This document shows, one piece after another, positions 1 to 5,032 of a DNA stretch of 5,032 bases. The first letter of the stretch is position 1, and each line of letters opens with the position of its first letter. Origin of the DNA: an uncultured Phycisphaerae bacterium (GTDB lineage: Bacteria > Planctomycetota > Phycisphaerae > Phycisphaerales > SM1A02); contig CALCOW010000073.1 of assembly GCA_937899935.1 (NCBI GenBank), forward strand, positions 1 to 5,032, given 5' to 3'. A program made the position numbers and the translations under genes. The notes under the pieces were generated by a model. It saw only the letters and a list, made by a program, of their open reading frames with translations. It was not told the DNA's origin and searched no databases.

Positions 1-82
1 CAGGGCTTGATTCACTGCACGGTGGCAACGCGCCTCAAATAGGCCCTTCTGGCGTCCTAGATCATCCACTGGGCTGGCCCGG

Positions 83-88
83 TATACT
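83..88 (+). promoter_or_regulatory. Possible -10 promoter element (TATACT)
   Basis: TATACT matches five of the six bases of the sigma-70 -10 consensus and lies 48 bases upstream of the peptidase ATG. No good -35 box is present at the usual 16-18 base spacing (bases near 60-65 read GATCAT), and there is no extended -10 TG. The call rests on the hexamer and its position only. Confidence 0.22.
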
Positions 89-124
89 CCACGGCTTCAA
101 TGAATCCATCAGTTTGTTCGATCG

Positions 125-130
125 AAAGGA
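125..130 (+). promoter_or_regulatory. Ribosome binding site of the S9 peptidase gene
   Basis: AAAGGA contains a good Shine-Dalgarno core and ends six bases before the ATG at 137. With the in-frame stop at 101-103 and no alternative start codon between, it fixes the start of the gene at 137. Confidence 0.7.
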
Positions 131-136
131 CACCAC

Positions 137-2437
137 ATGTCGCAGTTTCTTATCGCACTCATCGGCATCGCTCTAGCACTACTTCTGTTCAGTAATGAGA
201 CAACTGCTGGCACATCGACGAATCAAGCAGATGAAATGTCACCACTTATTCCACGTGCAACCTTATTTGGCAATCCACAGCGTGCAGGTGTCGAGATTAG
301 CCCAGATGGTCAGTGGATTAGTTATCTAGCGCCCCTTGATGGTGTCCTTAACGTGTGGATTGAACCAGTCGACGGTGGTGATGCGCAAGCAGTTACCACA
401 TCAAAGGACCAGCCAATTCGAAATTATGGGTGGGCCTGGAATGGCGAGCAAATTCTGTACATGCAGGACAAAGGTGGTGATGAGAACAACCATGTCTATG
501 CCGTCGATATTGCTGATCGTAGTGAGCGTGATCTGACGCCTTTTGAAAACACAAGTGCGACGTTAGTTGGAGCTCACCGTGATCGTCCAGATGAAGTTCT
601 CATTCAAATGAACAACCGTAACCCTCAATTTATGGATCTTCATCGCGTGAACACGCGCAGCGGTAATAGCGAGATGATCTTTCAAAATGATGAAGGTTTC
701 GTAGGCATGATTCCGGATGATGATTGGGTTGTTCGTGCTAGGACGAGGATGACACCAGATGGTGGAACATTGACAGAGGTACGTGACTCTATTGCTGATG
801 ATTGGTATGAGTTTGCGGCGGTGGGCATGGAAGACGCGATGACAACTCAGCCGGCAGGTTTTTCTAAAGATGGATCAACCATGCTTATGATCGACTCACG
901 TGGTCGGAATACAGCGGCGGCAACCAGAGTGACGCCCAATCCAGCCGGCGACCACCAAAGTGCGGTGATCTATGCCAATGCCAAGGCAGACGTGAGTGAC
1001 ATCATGGCCAATCCCATTTCGCGTGAGCCGGAAGCGGCGGCCAGTGAATATCTTCGAAAAAGCTGGACCGTTCTCGATCCCGCGATTGAACCTGATATCG
1101 CCAGACTCACCGAGTTAAATGAAGGTGACTTTGAGGTGATTAGCCGCAGTGGTGACGATAAAAATTGGATCGTTGCTTATGAGCAGGATGCCGGTCCTGT
1201 GGCCTATTACCTTTGGAATCGTGACGGGCAAACTGGGCGGTTTCTCTTTACAAACCGGCCCGAGTTGGAGTCCTTGCAGCTCTCGCATATGACGCCTGTT
1301 GAAATTGAAACGCGCGATGGCTTAACAATGACGGCGTATCTCACATTACCGGCCGGCGTAAAAAGCGGACCACTTCCAATGGTGCTACTTGTACATGGTG
1401 GTCCGTGGGCGCGGGATCATTGGGGGTACAACCCCTACCATCAGTGGCTGGCGAATCGTGGGTATGCGGTGCTCTCCGTCAACTTCCGTGGCTCCACTGG
1501 ATTTGGCAAGGAATTTCTCAATGCCGGTAATCGTCAGTGGGCTGGCGAGATGCAGAATGACCTTATTGATGCCTGTGAGTGGGCCGTTGCTGAGGGGGTT
1601 GCTGACCCAAATCGAATTGCAATTATGGGCGGAAGTTATGGCGGCTATGCCACGCTCGTCGGAATGACCGATACACCAGAGTACTTTGCTGCTGGTGTTG
1701 ATATTGTTGGGCCATCACATGTTGGTACGCTGCTTGCGACGATTCCTCCTTATTGGGCCCCAATGGTCGCGATGTTTGAATCGCGCGTCGCTGGTTCCAA
1801 TGAGACAGAGTTTCTCGATCAAATTTCTCCGTTGACACGAGTCGATCAGATTCGTCGACCATTGCTCATTGGGCAAGGCGCCAATGACCCACGTGTGAAG
1901 TTGTCTGAAAGTGATCAGATTGTCGCGGCCATGCAGTCGAAAGATCTTCCAGTGACCTACGTGGTATTTCCAGATGAAGGCCATGGCTTTAGTAAGCCGG
2001 CAAATAATCAGGCATTCAATGCGGTCACCGAGACTTTTCTGGCAAAACATCTAGGAGGTCGCTCTCAGCCAATCGACGAGGATGTAATAAATTCGACAGC
2101 TCAGATCCGAAGTCTTGGTAATCTTGAAATGCCAGGTATCGTTGTCTGGGAGCCATCAGACGATCAGACAGATGCTCACGGATCAGGAGTAGCAGATTCG
2201 ACTTCCGTGGAGGCGCTCACCGATGACCAGCTGGCTGAGGCAACCGAACAACTAGACGCTATTTATAACCAGGTGCCGGATGAAATGTTGCCTGCTGTCT
2301 TAGCTCAACTTCAACAGCAGGAGGGCATGGTCCCAGATGCTGATAAGGCGGTCTTCCAATACATGGTCCAGCAGATAGAAGCTCGAATTGAGACCCAATC
2401 AGATAGTGAAGATAAGACGGCAACGATAACTGAGTAA
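137..2437 (+). CDS. Exported S9 family serine peptidase (prolyl oligopeptidase / acylaminoacyl peptidase / DPP-like)
   Basis: Complete 766-residue protein predicted to cleave short peptides at the cell envelope or outside the cell. Residues 4-18 are a hydrophobic stretch followed by a possible signal cleavage near A24, so it is probably exported. Residues about 38-380 fit the beta-propeller half of S9 enzymes, opening with the family-like LFGNP and a nearby SPDG motif. Residues about 385-642 form the alpha/beta hydrolase: HGGPW (420-424) is the usual oxyanion-side loop, GGSYGGY carries the nucleophile Ser500, GANDPRV carries Asp584, and DEGHGF carries His616. The triad is intact and in the correct order. 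Prolyl oligopeptidase, DPP IV and acylaminoacyl peptidase share this fold, and exact specificity cannot be read from sequence alone; the layout looks most like the bacterial DPP/acyl-peptidase S9 group. Oddities are a signal with no Lys or Arg before the hydrophobic core, and an extra acidic, helix-rich C-terminal tail (about 665-766). The gene stands alone, with 520 bases before the next one. Confidence 0.93.
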   Translation: MSQFLIALIGIALALLLFSNETTAGTSTNQADEMSPLIPRATLFGNPQRAGVEISPDGQWISYLAPLDGVLNVWIEPVDGGDAQAVTTSKDQPIRNYGWAWNGEQILYMQDKGGDENNHVYAVDIADRSERDLTPFENTSATLVGAHRDRPDEVLIQMNNRNPQFMDLHRVNTRSGNSEMIFQNDEGFVGMIPDDDWVVRARTRMTPDGGTLTEVRDSIADDWYEFAAVGMEDAMTTQPAGFSKDGSTMLMIDSRGRNTAAATRVTPNPAGDHQSAVIYANAKADVSDIMANPISREPEAAASEYLRKSWTVLDPAIEPDIARLTELNEGDFEVISRSGDDKNWIVAYEQDAGPVAYYLWNRDGQTGRFLFTNRPELESLQLSHMTPVEIETRDGLTMTAYLTLPAGVKSGPLPMVLLVHGGPWARDHWGYNPYHQWLANRGYAVLSVNFRGSTGFGKEFLNAGNRQWAGEMQNDLIDACEWAVAEGVADPNRIAIMGGSYGGYATLVGMTDTPEYFAAGVDIVGPSHVGTLLATIPPYWAPMVAMFESRVAGSNETEFLDQISPLTRVDQIRRPLLIGQGANDPRVKLSESDQIVAAMQSKDLPVTYVVFPDEGHGFSKPANNQAFNAVTETFLAKHLGGRSQPIDEDVINSTAQIRSLGNLEMPGIVVWEPSDDQTDAHGSGVADSTSVEALTDDQLAEATEQLDAIYNQVPDEMLPAVLAQLQQQEGMVPDADKAVFQYMVQQIEARIETQSDSEDKTATITE

Positions 2438-2465
2438 GTTCTCAGCACTTTTGATGAGCGAATTG

Positions 2466-2499
2466 ACACTGGTCCTCGCCGGCACCCACGAGTCAGTGT
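2466..2499 (+). terminator. Imperfect hairpin just after the S9 stop codon, possible terminator
   Basis: ACACTG at 2466-2471 pairs with CAGTGT at 2494-2499. Inside it, CTCG at 2475-2478 pairs with CGAG at 2489-2492, separated by a small internal loop (GTC against T) and leaving a 10-base apical loop. It starts 28 bases after the stop codon, where a terminator would be expected. There is no run of T after it, so it is not a classical intrinsic terminator. It could be a transcript-end stabilising hairpin or chance. Confidence 0.3.
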
Positions 2500-2549
2500 G
2501 CATGGTCGTATGCTATCGCTCGCTAGAACGGGCAGCCCATGGAAGCGTG

Positions 2550-2574
2550 GCGGCTCGGCCATCAACCGAGCCGC
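2550..2574. terminator. Perfect 9-bp GC-rich inverted repeat, possible terminator or RNA hairpin
   Basis: GCGGCTCGG at 2550-2558 is an exact reverse complement of CCGAGCCGC at 2566-2574, with a 7-base loop. Two G-U pairs (2549 with 2575, 2548 with 2576) extend the stem to 11 when read as + strand RNA. It begins 112 bases after the S9 stop codon. A T-tract is missing on both sides, so the hairpin itself is well supported but its role as a terminator is only an inference; a protein-binding operator or part of a larger RNA are alternatives. Confidence 0.4.
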
Positions 2575-2708
2575 TGAAGCTCAACATCGCGCCCTTAAAC
2601 TGGATGCGCGTGAGTTTGCACGCACGTGCCGCCATCAGGTTTTTCATGATTGGATATCGAAAGAGCAGTTCAGGGCTTCCATCCGCATGAATAGCGAGTT
2701 ATGCTCTA

Positions 2709-2714
2709 GATAAT
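2709..2714 (+). promoter_or_regulatory. Possible -10 promoter element for the S8 gene (GATAAT)
   Basis: GATAAT matches five of the six bases of the -10 consensus. No convincing -35 box is found 16-18 bases upstream. If real, transcription would begin near 2720 and give an untranslated leader of roughly 235 bases containing the hairpins at 2739-2756, 2816-2840 and 2886-2914. This is weak evidence on its own. Confidence 0.2.
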
Positions 2715-2738
2715 TGGGGCAAGGGCATGTGCGAGGGG

Positions 2739-2756
2739 ACTCGGGAAGACCCGAGT
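2739..2756 (+). other. Perfect 7-bp hairpin with an AAGA loop
   Basis: ACTCGGG at 2739-2745 is the exact reverse complement of CCCGAGT at 2750-2756, closed by the four-base loop AAGA. Read as RNA, two G-U pairs (2738 with 2757, 2737 with 2758) extend it to nine pairs. Only two further T follow the stem, so it is not a clear terminator. GGGAC at 2736-2740 could instead pair with GTCCC at 2776-2780, giving a competing fold. Confidence 0.45.
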
Positions 2757-2815
2757 TTGGTCGAGGTGCTCAAGGGTCCCAGCGTACCTATCAATCGCTT
2801 GTTCGGACCATCGAG

Positions 2816-2840
2816 ACCGCCTGTGGGGGCGGCAGGTGGT
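2816..2840 (+). other. 8-bp hairpin with G-rich loop
   Basis: ACCGCCTG at 2816-2823 pairs with CAGGTGGT at 2833-2840 (one G-U pair), with a nine-base G-rich loop. An alternative shorter stem, CCGCC (2817-2821) with GGCGG (2828-2832), uses the same bases. The two pairings are mutually exclusive, which is either low-complexity GC pairing or a switchable element. Confidence 0.35.
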
Positions 2841-2885
2841 GACGTGCGCTGCTCCAGGCTCTCTTCTTTCTGGGTGTTCTTTGGT

Positions 2886-2914
2886 CCTGAGCCACATCAT
2901 CAATGTGGCTTGGG
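2886..2914 (+). promoter_or_regulatory. 12-bp leader hairpin upstream of the S8 gene, possible attenuator or terminator
   Basis: AGCCACAT at 2890-2897 is the exact reverse complement of ATGTGGCT at 2903-2910, around the loop CATCA. As RNA the stem extends outward through two G-U pairs and two C-G pairs to 2886 and 2914, making 12 pairs. It is followed by a T/G-rich run (TTTGTGTGT, 2915-2923) and lies 29 bases before the ribosome binding site of the S8 gene. That position suits a transcription attenuator, a terminator of upstream transcription or a 5' UTR stabiliser. The pairing is seen directly; the role is inferred. Confidence 0.45.
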
Positions 2915-2943
2915 TTTGTGTGTCTGCGATCTGACCCCAAAAG

Positions 2944-2949
2944 AAGGAG
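2944..2949 (+). promoter_or_regulatory. Ribosome binding site of the S8 peptidase gene
   Basis: AAGGAG is a near-consensus Shine-Dalgarno sequence, eight bases before the ATG at 2958. It decides the start, together with the signal peptide that begins directly at this ATG. Confidence 0.8.
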
Positions 2950-2957
2950 AAGAAGCG

Positions 2958-5032
2958 ATGAGGATCCCCAAAGGAACGCCACAGCAGCTTGTGTTTACGG
3001 CAGTGTTGATCGGTTCGGTGGCGGCATTGAACGCTGAGAGTATTGGTCAGCAAGTCAAGCAAAAGCAGCCAGCCGGACTTCCCGCAGTAGGGCCGTCTTT
3101 CTTCGTCGAAGACGAAGTCGTTGTTGAATTTGCTGGTTTCACAAAACAGATTATGCAACTTGTGGGCTCGCCGGAAAAAGGACAGACCGGGCTGCAGAGC
3201 TTTGATCAATTTCTAGCAGCACGGGGGGTCGATGGAATGCGGCGTCAATTCGAAGGTGATTCGATACGTGGAAAAGTGAACGCACGTTTGCCAGATCTTT
3301 CTGGGTACTACGTGGTTTCTTTTGATCCAAGTCGCACTTCTCTCAATGAATTTATCGTTGATCTTGCCAACCAAGCAGAAGTAAAACGCGTGGAGCCAAT
3401 TGGTGTGCACCCAGTGCACGCAGTGCCCAACGATACGTACTACTCATATCAGTGGCACCTTAATCAATCTTCTGACCGTGACATTGATGCTCCAGAAGCC
3501 TGGGATCAACATAGTGGTGATGACTCAGTGGTCGTTGCTATTCTCGATACGGGTGTCCGCTATTACCACGGTGATTTAGGCGGCTCATCAGCGGTGGCTG
3601 GAAACCCATCAAGCGTTGGTGGAAATATCTGGATCAACGCATCTGAGCAGAATGGGGCAAACGGTGTCGACGATGATGGTAATGGTTATGTCGACGATGC
3701 AATCGGCTGGGATTTTGTTTCAAGTACGAGCCAGTGCTGGTCGGGCGAAGATTGTTCTGGTGAAGACAACGATCCGCGAGATTTCAATGGTCATGGCACG
3801 CACTGTGCTGGCATTGTTGCGGCAATCAACAACAATGGATATTCGGTGTCGATCCCTGCGGGTGGTTGGGGAAACGGCTCGTTTTCGAGTAGTGGTAATG
3901 GTGCCAAGATCATGTGTCTTCGCATCGGCTACTCGGGCAGCTATTTTGGATCAGAAGTTGGATATGTTCGCATGGATGCTGCCGCTTCGGCGTTCTACTA
4001 CGCAGCGAATAACGGAGCGAACATCGCCAATTGTAGTTGGGGTTCTTCAAATTCAGGTGGGCTCGGGGCAGCAGTAGATTACTTCATCAATAACGGCGGT
4101 CTTGTCTTTGTGGCTGCAGGCAATGATGGCTCACAAAACGCTGATTACATGGCCAGTCGCAGTGATGTCTTTGCTGTTGCCGCAACGGACAGTTCGGACC
4201 GCAAGGCCTCCTTCTCTACCTATGGCACTTGGGTCGATATATCAGCGCCCGGTGTCACAATCTACAGCACCTATCATGATCATAATGATGCAAACTACGA
4301 CTACGTTGCCGGTCTTGACGGAACATCAATGGCAACGCCGTTGGTGTGTGCGGTCGCAGCCGCGGTGTGGGGCGCTGAGCCAAGTTGGACAGCTTCTCAG
4401 GTTTGGGCACAGGTTCGAGATAACACAGATAACATTGATGCGCTCAATTCTTCCTATGTGGGACGTCTTGGATCTGGGCGAGTTAATTTGTACAAAGCAG
4501 TTGATGGTCTGGGTGCAACATCCGATCCGACGGGTGGCTGTTGCACGGGGACAACTTGTTCGGTGACAACACAAGCAGCTTGCGCTGGAAGTTGGTTAGG
4601 AGCAGGCACTGATTGCAGTAGTGATCCTTGTGCTCCTACGGGCGCGTGTTGTTCTGGAAGTAGCTGCTCCGTAACGACACAAGCTGCTTGTACGGGCTCC
4701 TGGTTGGGTGCGGGAACGAACTGTAGTGGTGACCCTTGTGCTCCAACTGGGGCCTGTTGTAGTGGATCAAGTTGCTCCATCACGACAGCCAGTGACTGTA
4801 ACGGCAGTTATTTAGGAGACGGTACAAGTTGCGCGGCAGATCCATGCGCTCCGCCTGATCCAACTGGTGCTTGTTGCACGGGCTCATCTTGTAGCGTTAC
4901 GACAGAGGCATCCTGTAGTGGCAACTATCTGGGTGATGGAAGTGATTGTGGTAGCGATCCATGTGCGCCAACTGGTGCATGCTGTGTTGGAACCAGCTGG
5001 ATCCCGACTGCCGCGGCGGCCCCTCTCCGTCG
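2958..5032 (+). CDS. Secreted subtilisin-like (S8) serine peptidase with C-terminal cysteine-rich repeats, 3' end cut by the window
   Basis: An open frame of 691 codons plus two bases, with no stop before the window edge. Residues 1-26 look like a signal peptide: Arg2 and Lys5, hydrophobic 11-24, possible cleavage after A26. Residues about 48-156 fit an inhibitor/chaperone propeptide of fervidolysin-like subtilases. The mature enzyme probably begins near P157 (PNDTYY, then QWHL and APEAWD). The triad is complete: Asp197 in ILDTGV, His279 in NGHGTHCAG, Ser457 in GTSMATP, with Asn389 in AAGND as the oxyanion residue. An aspartate-rich loop (235-247) resembles a calcium site. Cys260 and Cys265 could form a disulfide. 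After residue about 515 a short linker leads to 36-residue repeats with six cysteines each, probably disulfide-stabilised stalk or binding modules. The likely role is extracellular endoproteolysis, with zymogen activation by loss of the propeptide. Catalytic class is certain; substrate, total length and surface anchoring are unknown because the C-terminus is missing. Confidence 0.93.
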   Translation, partial: MRIPKGTPQQLVFTAVLIGSVAALNAESIGQQVKQKQPAGLPAVGPSFFVEDEVVVEFAGFTKQIMQLVGSPEKGQTGLQSFDQFLAARGVDGMRRQFEGDSIRGKVNARLPDLSGYYVVSFDPSRTSLNEFIVDLANQAEVKRVEPIGVHPVHAVPNDTYYSYQWHLNQSSDRDIDAPEAWDQHSGDDSVVVAILDTGVRYYHGDLGGSSAVAGNPSSVGGNIWINASEQNGANGVDDDGNGYVDDAIGWDFVSSTSQCWSGEDCSGEDNDPRDFNGHGTHCAGIVAAINNNGYSVSIPAGGWGNGSFSSSGNGAKIMCLRIGYSGSYFGSEVGYVRMDAAASAFYYAANNGANIANCSWGSSNSGGLGAAVDYFINNGGLVFVAAGNDGSQNADYMASRSDVFAVAATDSSDRKASFSTYGTWVDISAPGVTIYSTYHDHNDANYDYVAGLDGTSMATPLVCAVAAAVWGAEPSWTASQVWAQVRDNTDNIDALNSSYVGRLGSGRVNLYKAVDGLGATSDPTGGCCTGTTCSVTTQAACAGSWLGAGTDCSSDPCAPTGACCSGSSCSVTTQAACTGSWLGAGTNCSGDPCAPTGACCSGSSCSITTASDCNGSYLGDGTSCAADPCAPPDPTGACCTGSSCSVTTEASCSGNYLGDGSDCGSDPCAPTGACCVGTSWIPTAAAAPLR
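4527..5032 (+). repeat. Tandem 36-residue six-cysteine repeats within the S8 peptidase (four full, fifth degenerate)
   Basis: Protein-level tandem repeats at 4527-4634, 4635-4742, 4743-4850 and 4860-4967, with a fifth starting at 4968. A three-residue PPD insert (4851-4859) separates units three and four. Every full unit starts P-T-G-[AG]-C-C and follows CC-x4-C-x7-C-x10-C-x4-C without exception, with conserved CSVTT/CSITT, [WY]LG[AD]G and DPCA segments. Even cysteine number and fixed spacing suggest each unit is a small disulfide-knit module. Similar 'GACC' repeats are, from memory, frequent in exported planctomycete proteins; no function is established to my knowledge. The DNA copies differ at many synonymous positions, so this is an old array kept by selection on the protein. 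The fifth unit loses its pattern after its first two cysteines. Confidence 0.9.

Larger units (their letters stand above)
1..136. other. Upstream region of the S9 peptidase gene, no gene recognised
   Basis: This stretch precedes the first gene. In the frame of that gene there is a TGA stop at 101-103 and no ATG, GTG or TTG between it and the ATG at 137, so the region is not an N-terminal part of the peptidase. Another + frame is open from base 3 to a TAG at about 171-173, but its translation resembles nothing I know and it would overlap the peptidase start by about 37 bases. It could be the last codons of a truncated upstream gene, but I cannot support that. A short GC-rich palindrome at 71-80 has too small a loop to be a useful hairpin. 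Confidence 0.5.
2438..2957. other. 520-base intergenic region, hairpin-rich, no convincing gene
   Basis: Between the TAA of the S9 gene (2435-2437) and the ATG of the S8 gene I see no gene I can support. Short open frames on the + strand (2451-2690 and 2498-2713, starting with TTG and GTG) overlap each other, lack a ribosome binding site and resemble no family. Minus-strand frames here extend antisense into the two peptidase genes and look like shadows. What the region does hold is a series of inverted repeats, listed separately, so it may contain a 3' terminator region of the first gene, a structured 5' leader of the second, or a small RNA. I found no tRNA, rRNA, RNase P, SRP, tmRNA or recognised riboswitch pattern by eye. 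Confidence 0.6.

Noticed and set aside
2463..2468. Exact TTGACA -35 hexamer after the S9 stop codon
   Set aside because: No acceptable -10 element lies 15-19 bases downstream; the nearest candidate (TATGCT at 2509-2514) is about 40 bases away.
2451..2690. Open + strand frame of 79 codons starting TTG-ATG just after the S9 stop
   Set aside because: It has no Shine-Dalgarno sequence before it, its composition is unconvincing and there is no recognisable motif; the overlapping frame is equally open.
2498..2713. Open + strand frame of 71 codons starting with GTG in the intergenic region
   Set aside because: It has no ribosome binding site, overlaps another similar-length open frame (2451-2690), contains the strong inverted repeat at 2550-2574 and resembles no protein family. 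Overlapping open frames of 70-80 codons are expected by chance here.
2795..2825. A TTCG-containing stretch that recalls a tRNA T-arm
   Set aside because: There is no matching acceptor stem, anticodon arm or D-arm around it, so it is not a tRNA.
3101..3117. Perfect 7-bp inverted repeat (CTTCGTC / GACGAAG, loop GAA)
   Set aside because: It lies inside the S8 propeptide coding sequence, where the codons for Phe-Val-Glu-Asp-Glu produce it naturally; nothing suggests a regulatory role.
2706..3209. 167-codon minus-strand open frame
   Set aside because: About half of it lies antisense to the signal and propeptide of the S8 gene, whose + frame has a clear start, ribosome binding site and domain structure. 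The minus translation is rich in Arg, His and Trp with no motif, typical of a shadow frame.
3616..4566. Two + strand open frames (3616-4077 and 4102-4566) in another frame inside the S8 gene
   Set aside because: They lie wholly inside the catalytic domain coding sequence, whose motifs are intact in the other frame; their translations are low-complexity Met/Arg-rich shadows.
4454..4783. Minus-strand open frame of 109 codons with a repetitive translation
   Set aside because: Its apparent repeats (PVGAQGS, VVTEQ) are only the antisense reading of the cysteine repeats of the S8 gene.
4527..4967. CRISPR-like or DNA-level tandem repeat array
   Set aside because: The 108-base units have no spacers, are only about two-thirds identical in DNA and are conserved as protein, so they are coding repeats and not a CRISPR or satellite array.

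Overview
The window holds two secreted or envelope-exported serine peptidase genes on the + strand, separated by a 520-base gap that has no convincing gene but several clear hairpins. Base composition is moderate (close to half GC by eye). The strongest taxonomic hint is the tandem array of six-cysteine repeats beginning P-T-G-A-C-C at the C-terminus of the second protein. From memory, such 'GACC' repeats are common in large exported proteins of Planctomycetota, especially Phycisphaerae-like lineages, and occur in a few other environmental phyla. I therefore lean towards a marine or environmental planctomycete-type bacterium, with moderate confidence. There is no rRNA, tRNA or housekeeping marker to confirm it.

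Layout. Bases 1-136 are a short upstream region with a weak possible -10 element and a good ribosome binding site. Bases 137-2437 encode a complete 766-residue S9 family (prolyl oligopeptidase / acylaminoacyl peptidase / DPP-like) peptidase with an intact catalytic triad (Ser500, Asp584, His616), an N-terminal export signal and an unusual acidic C-terminal tail of about 100 residues. Bases 2438-2957 are non-coding as far as I can see, with inverted repeats at about 2466-2499, 2550-2574, 2739-2756, 2816-2840 and 2886-2914. The last of these lies just upstream of the ribosome binding site of the next gene. Bases 2958-5032 encode the first 691 residues of a subtilisin-like (S8) peptidase that runs off the window. 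It has a signal peptide, an inhibitor-like propeptide, a complete Asp197/His279/Ser457 catalytic domain with an aspartate-rich calcium-type loop, then at least four perfect 36-residue cysteine repeats and a degenerate fifth at the window edge.

How they fit together. A secreted endoprotease (S8) plus an exported S9 peptidase that typically trims oligopeptides or dipeptides is a plausible pair for extracellular protein scavenging. The gap and the separate ribosome binding sites argue for separate transcription rather than one tight operon. The two families are ordinary. The less ordinary parts are the hairpin-dense gap, the strictly spaced cysteine repeat array and the S9 tail. I did not see a convincing new multi-gene system.
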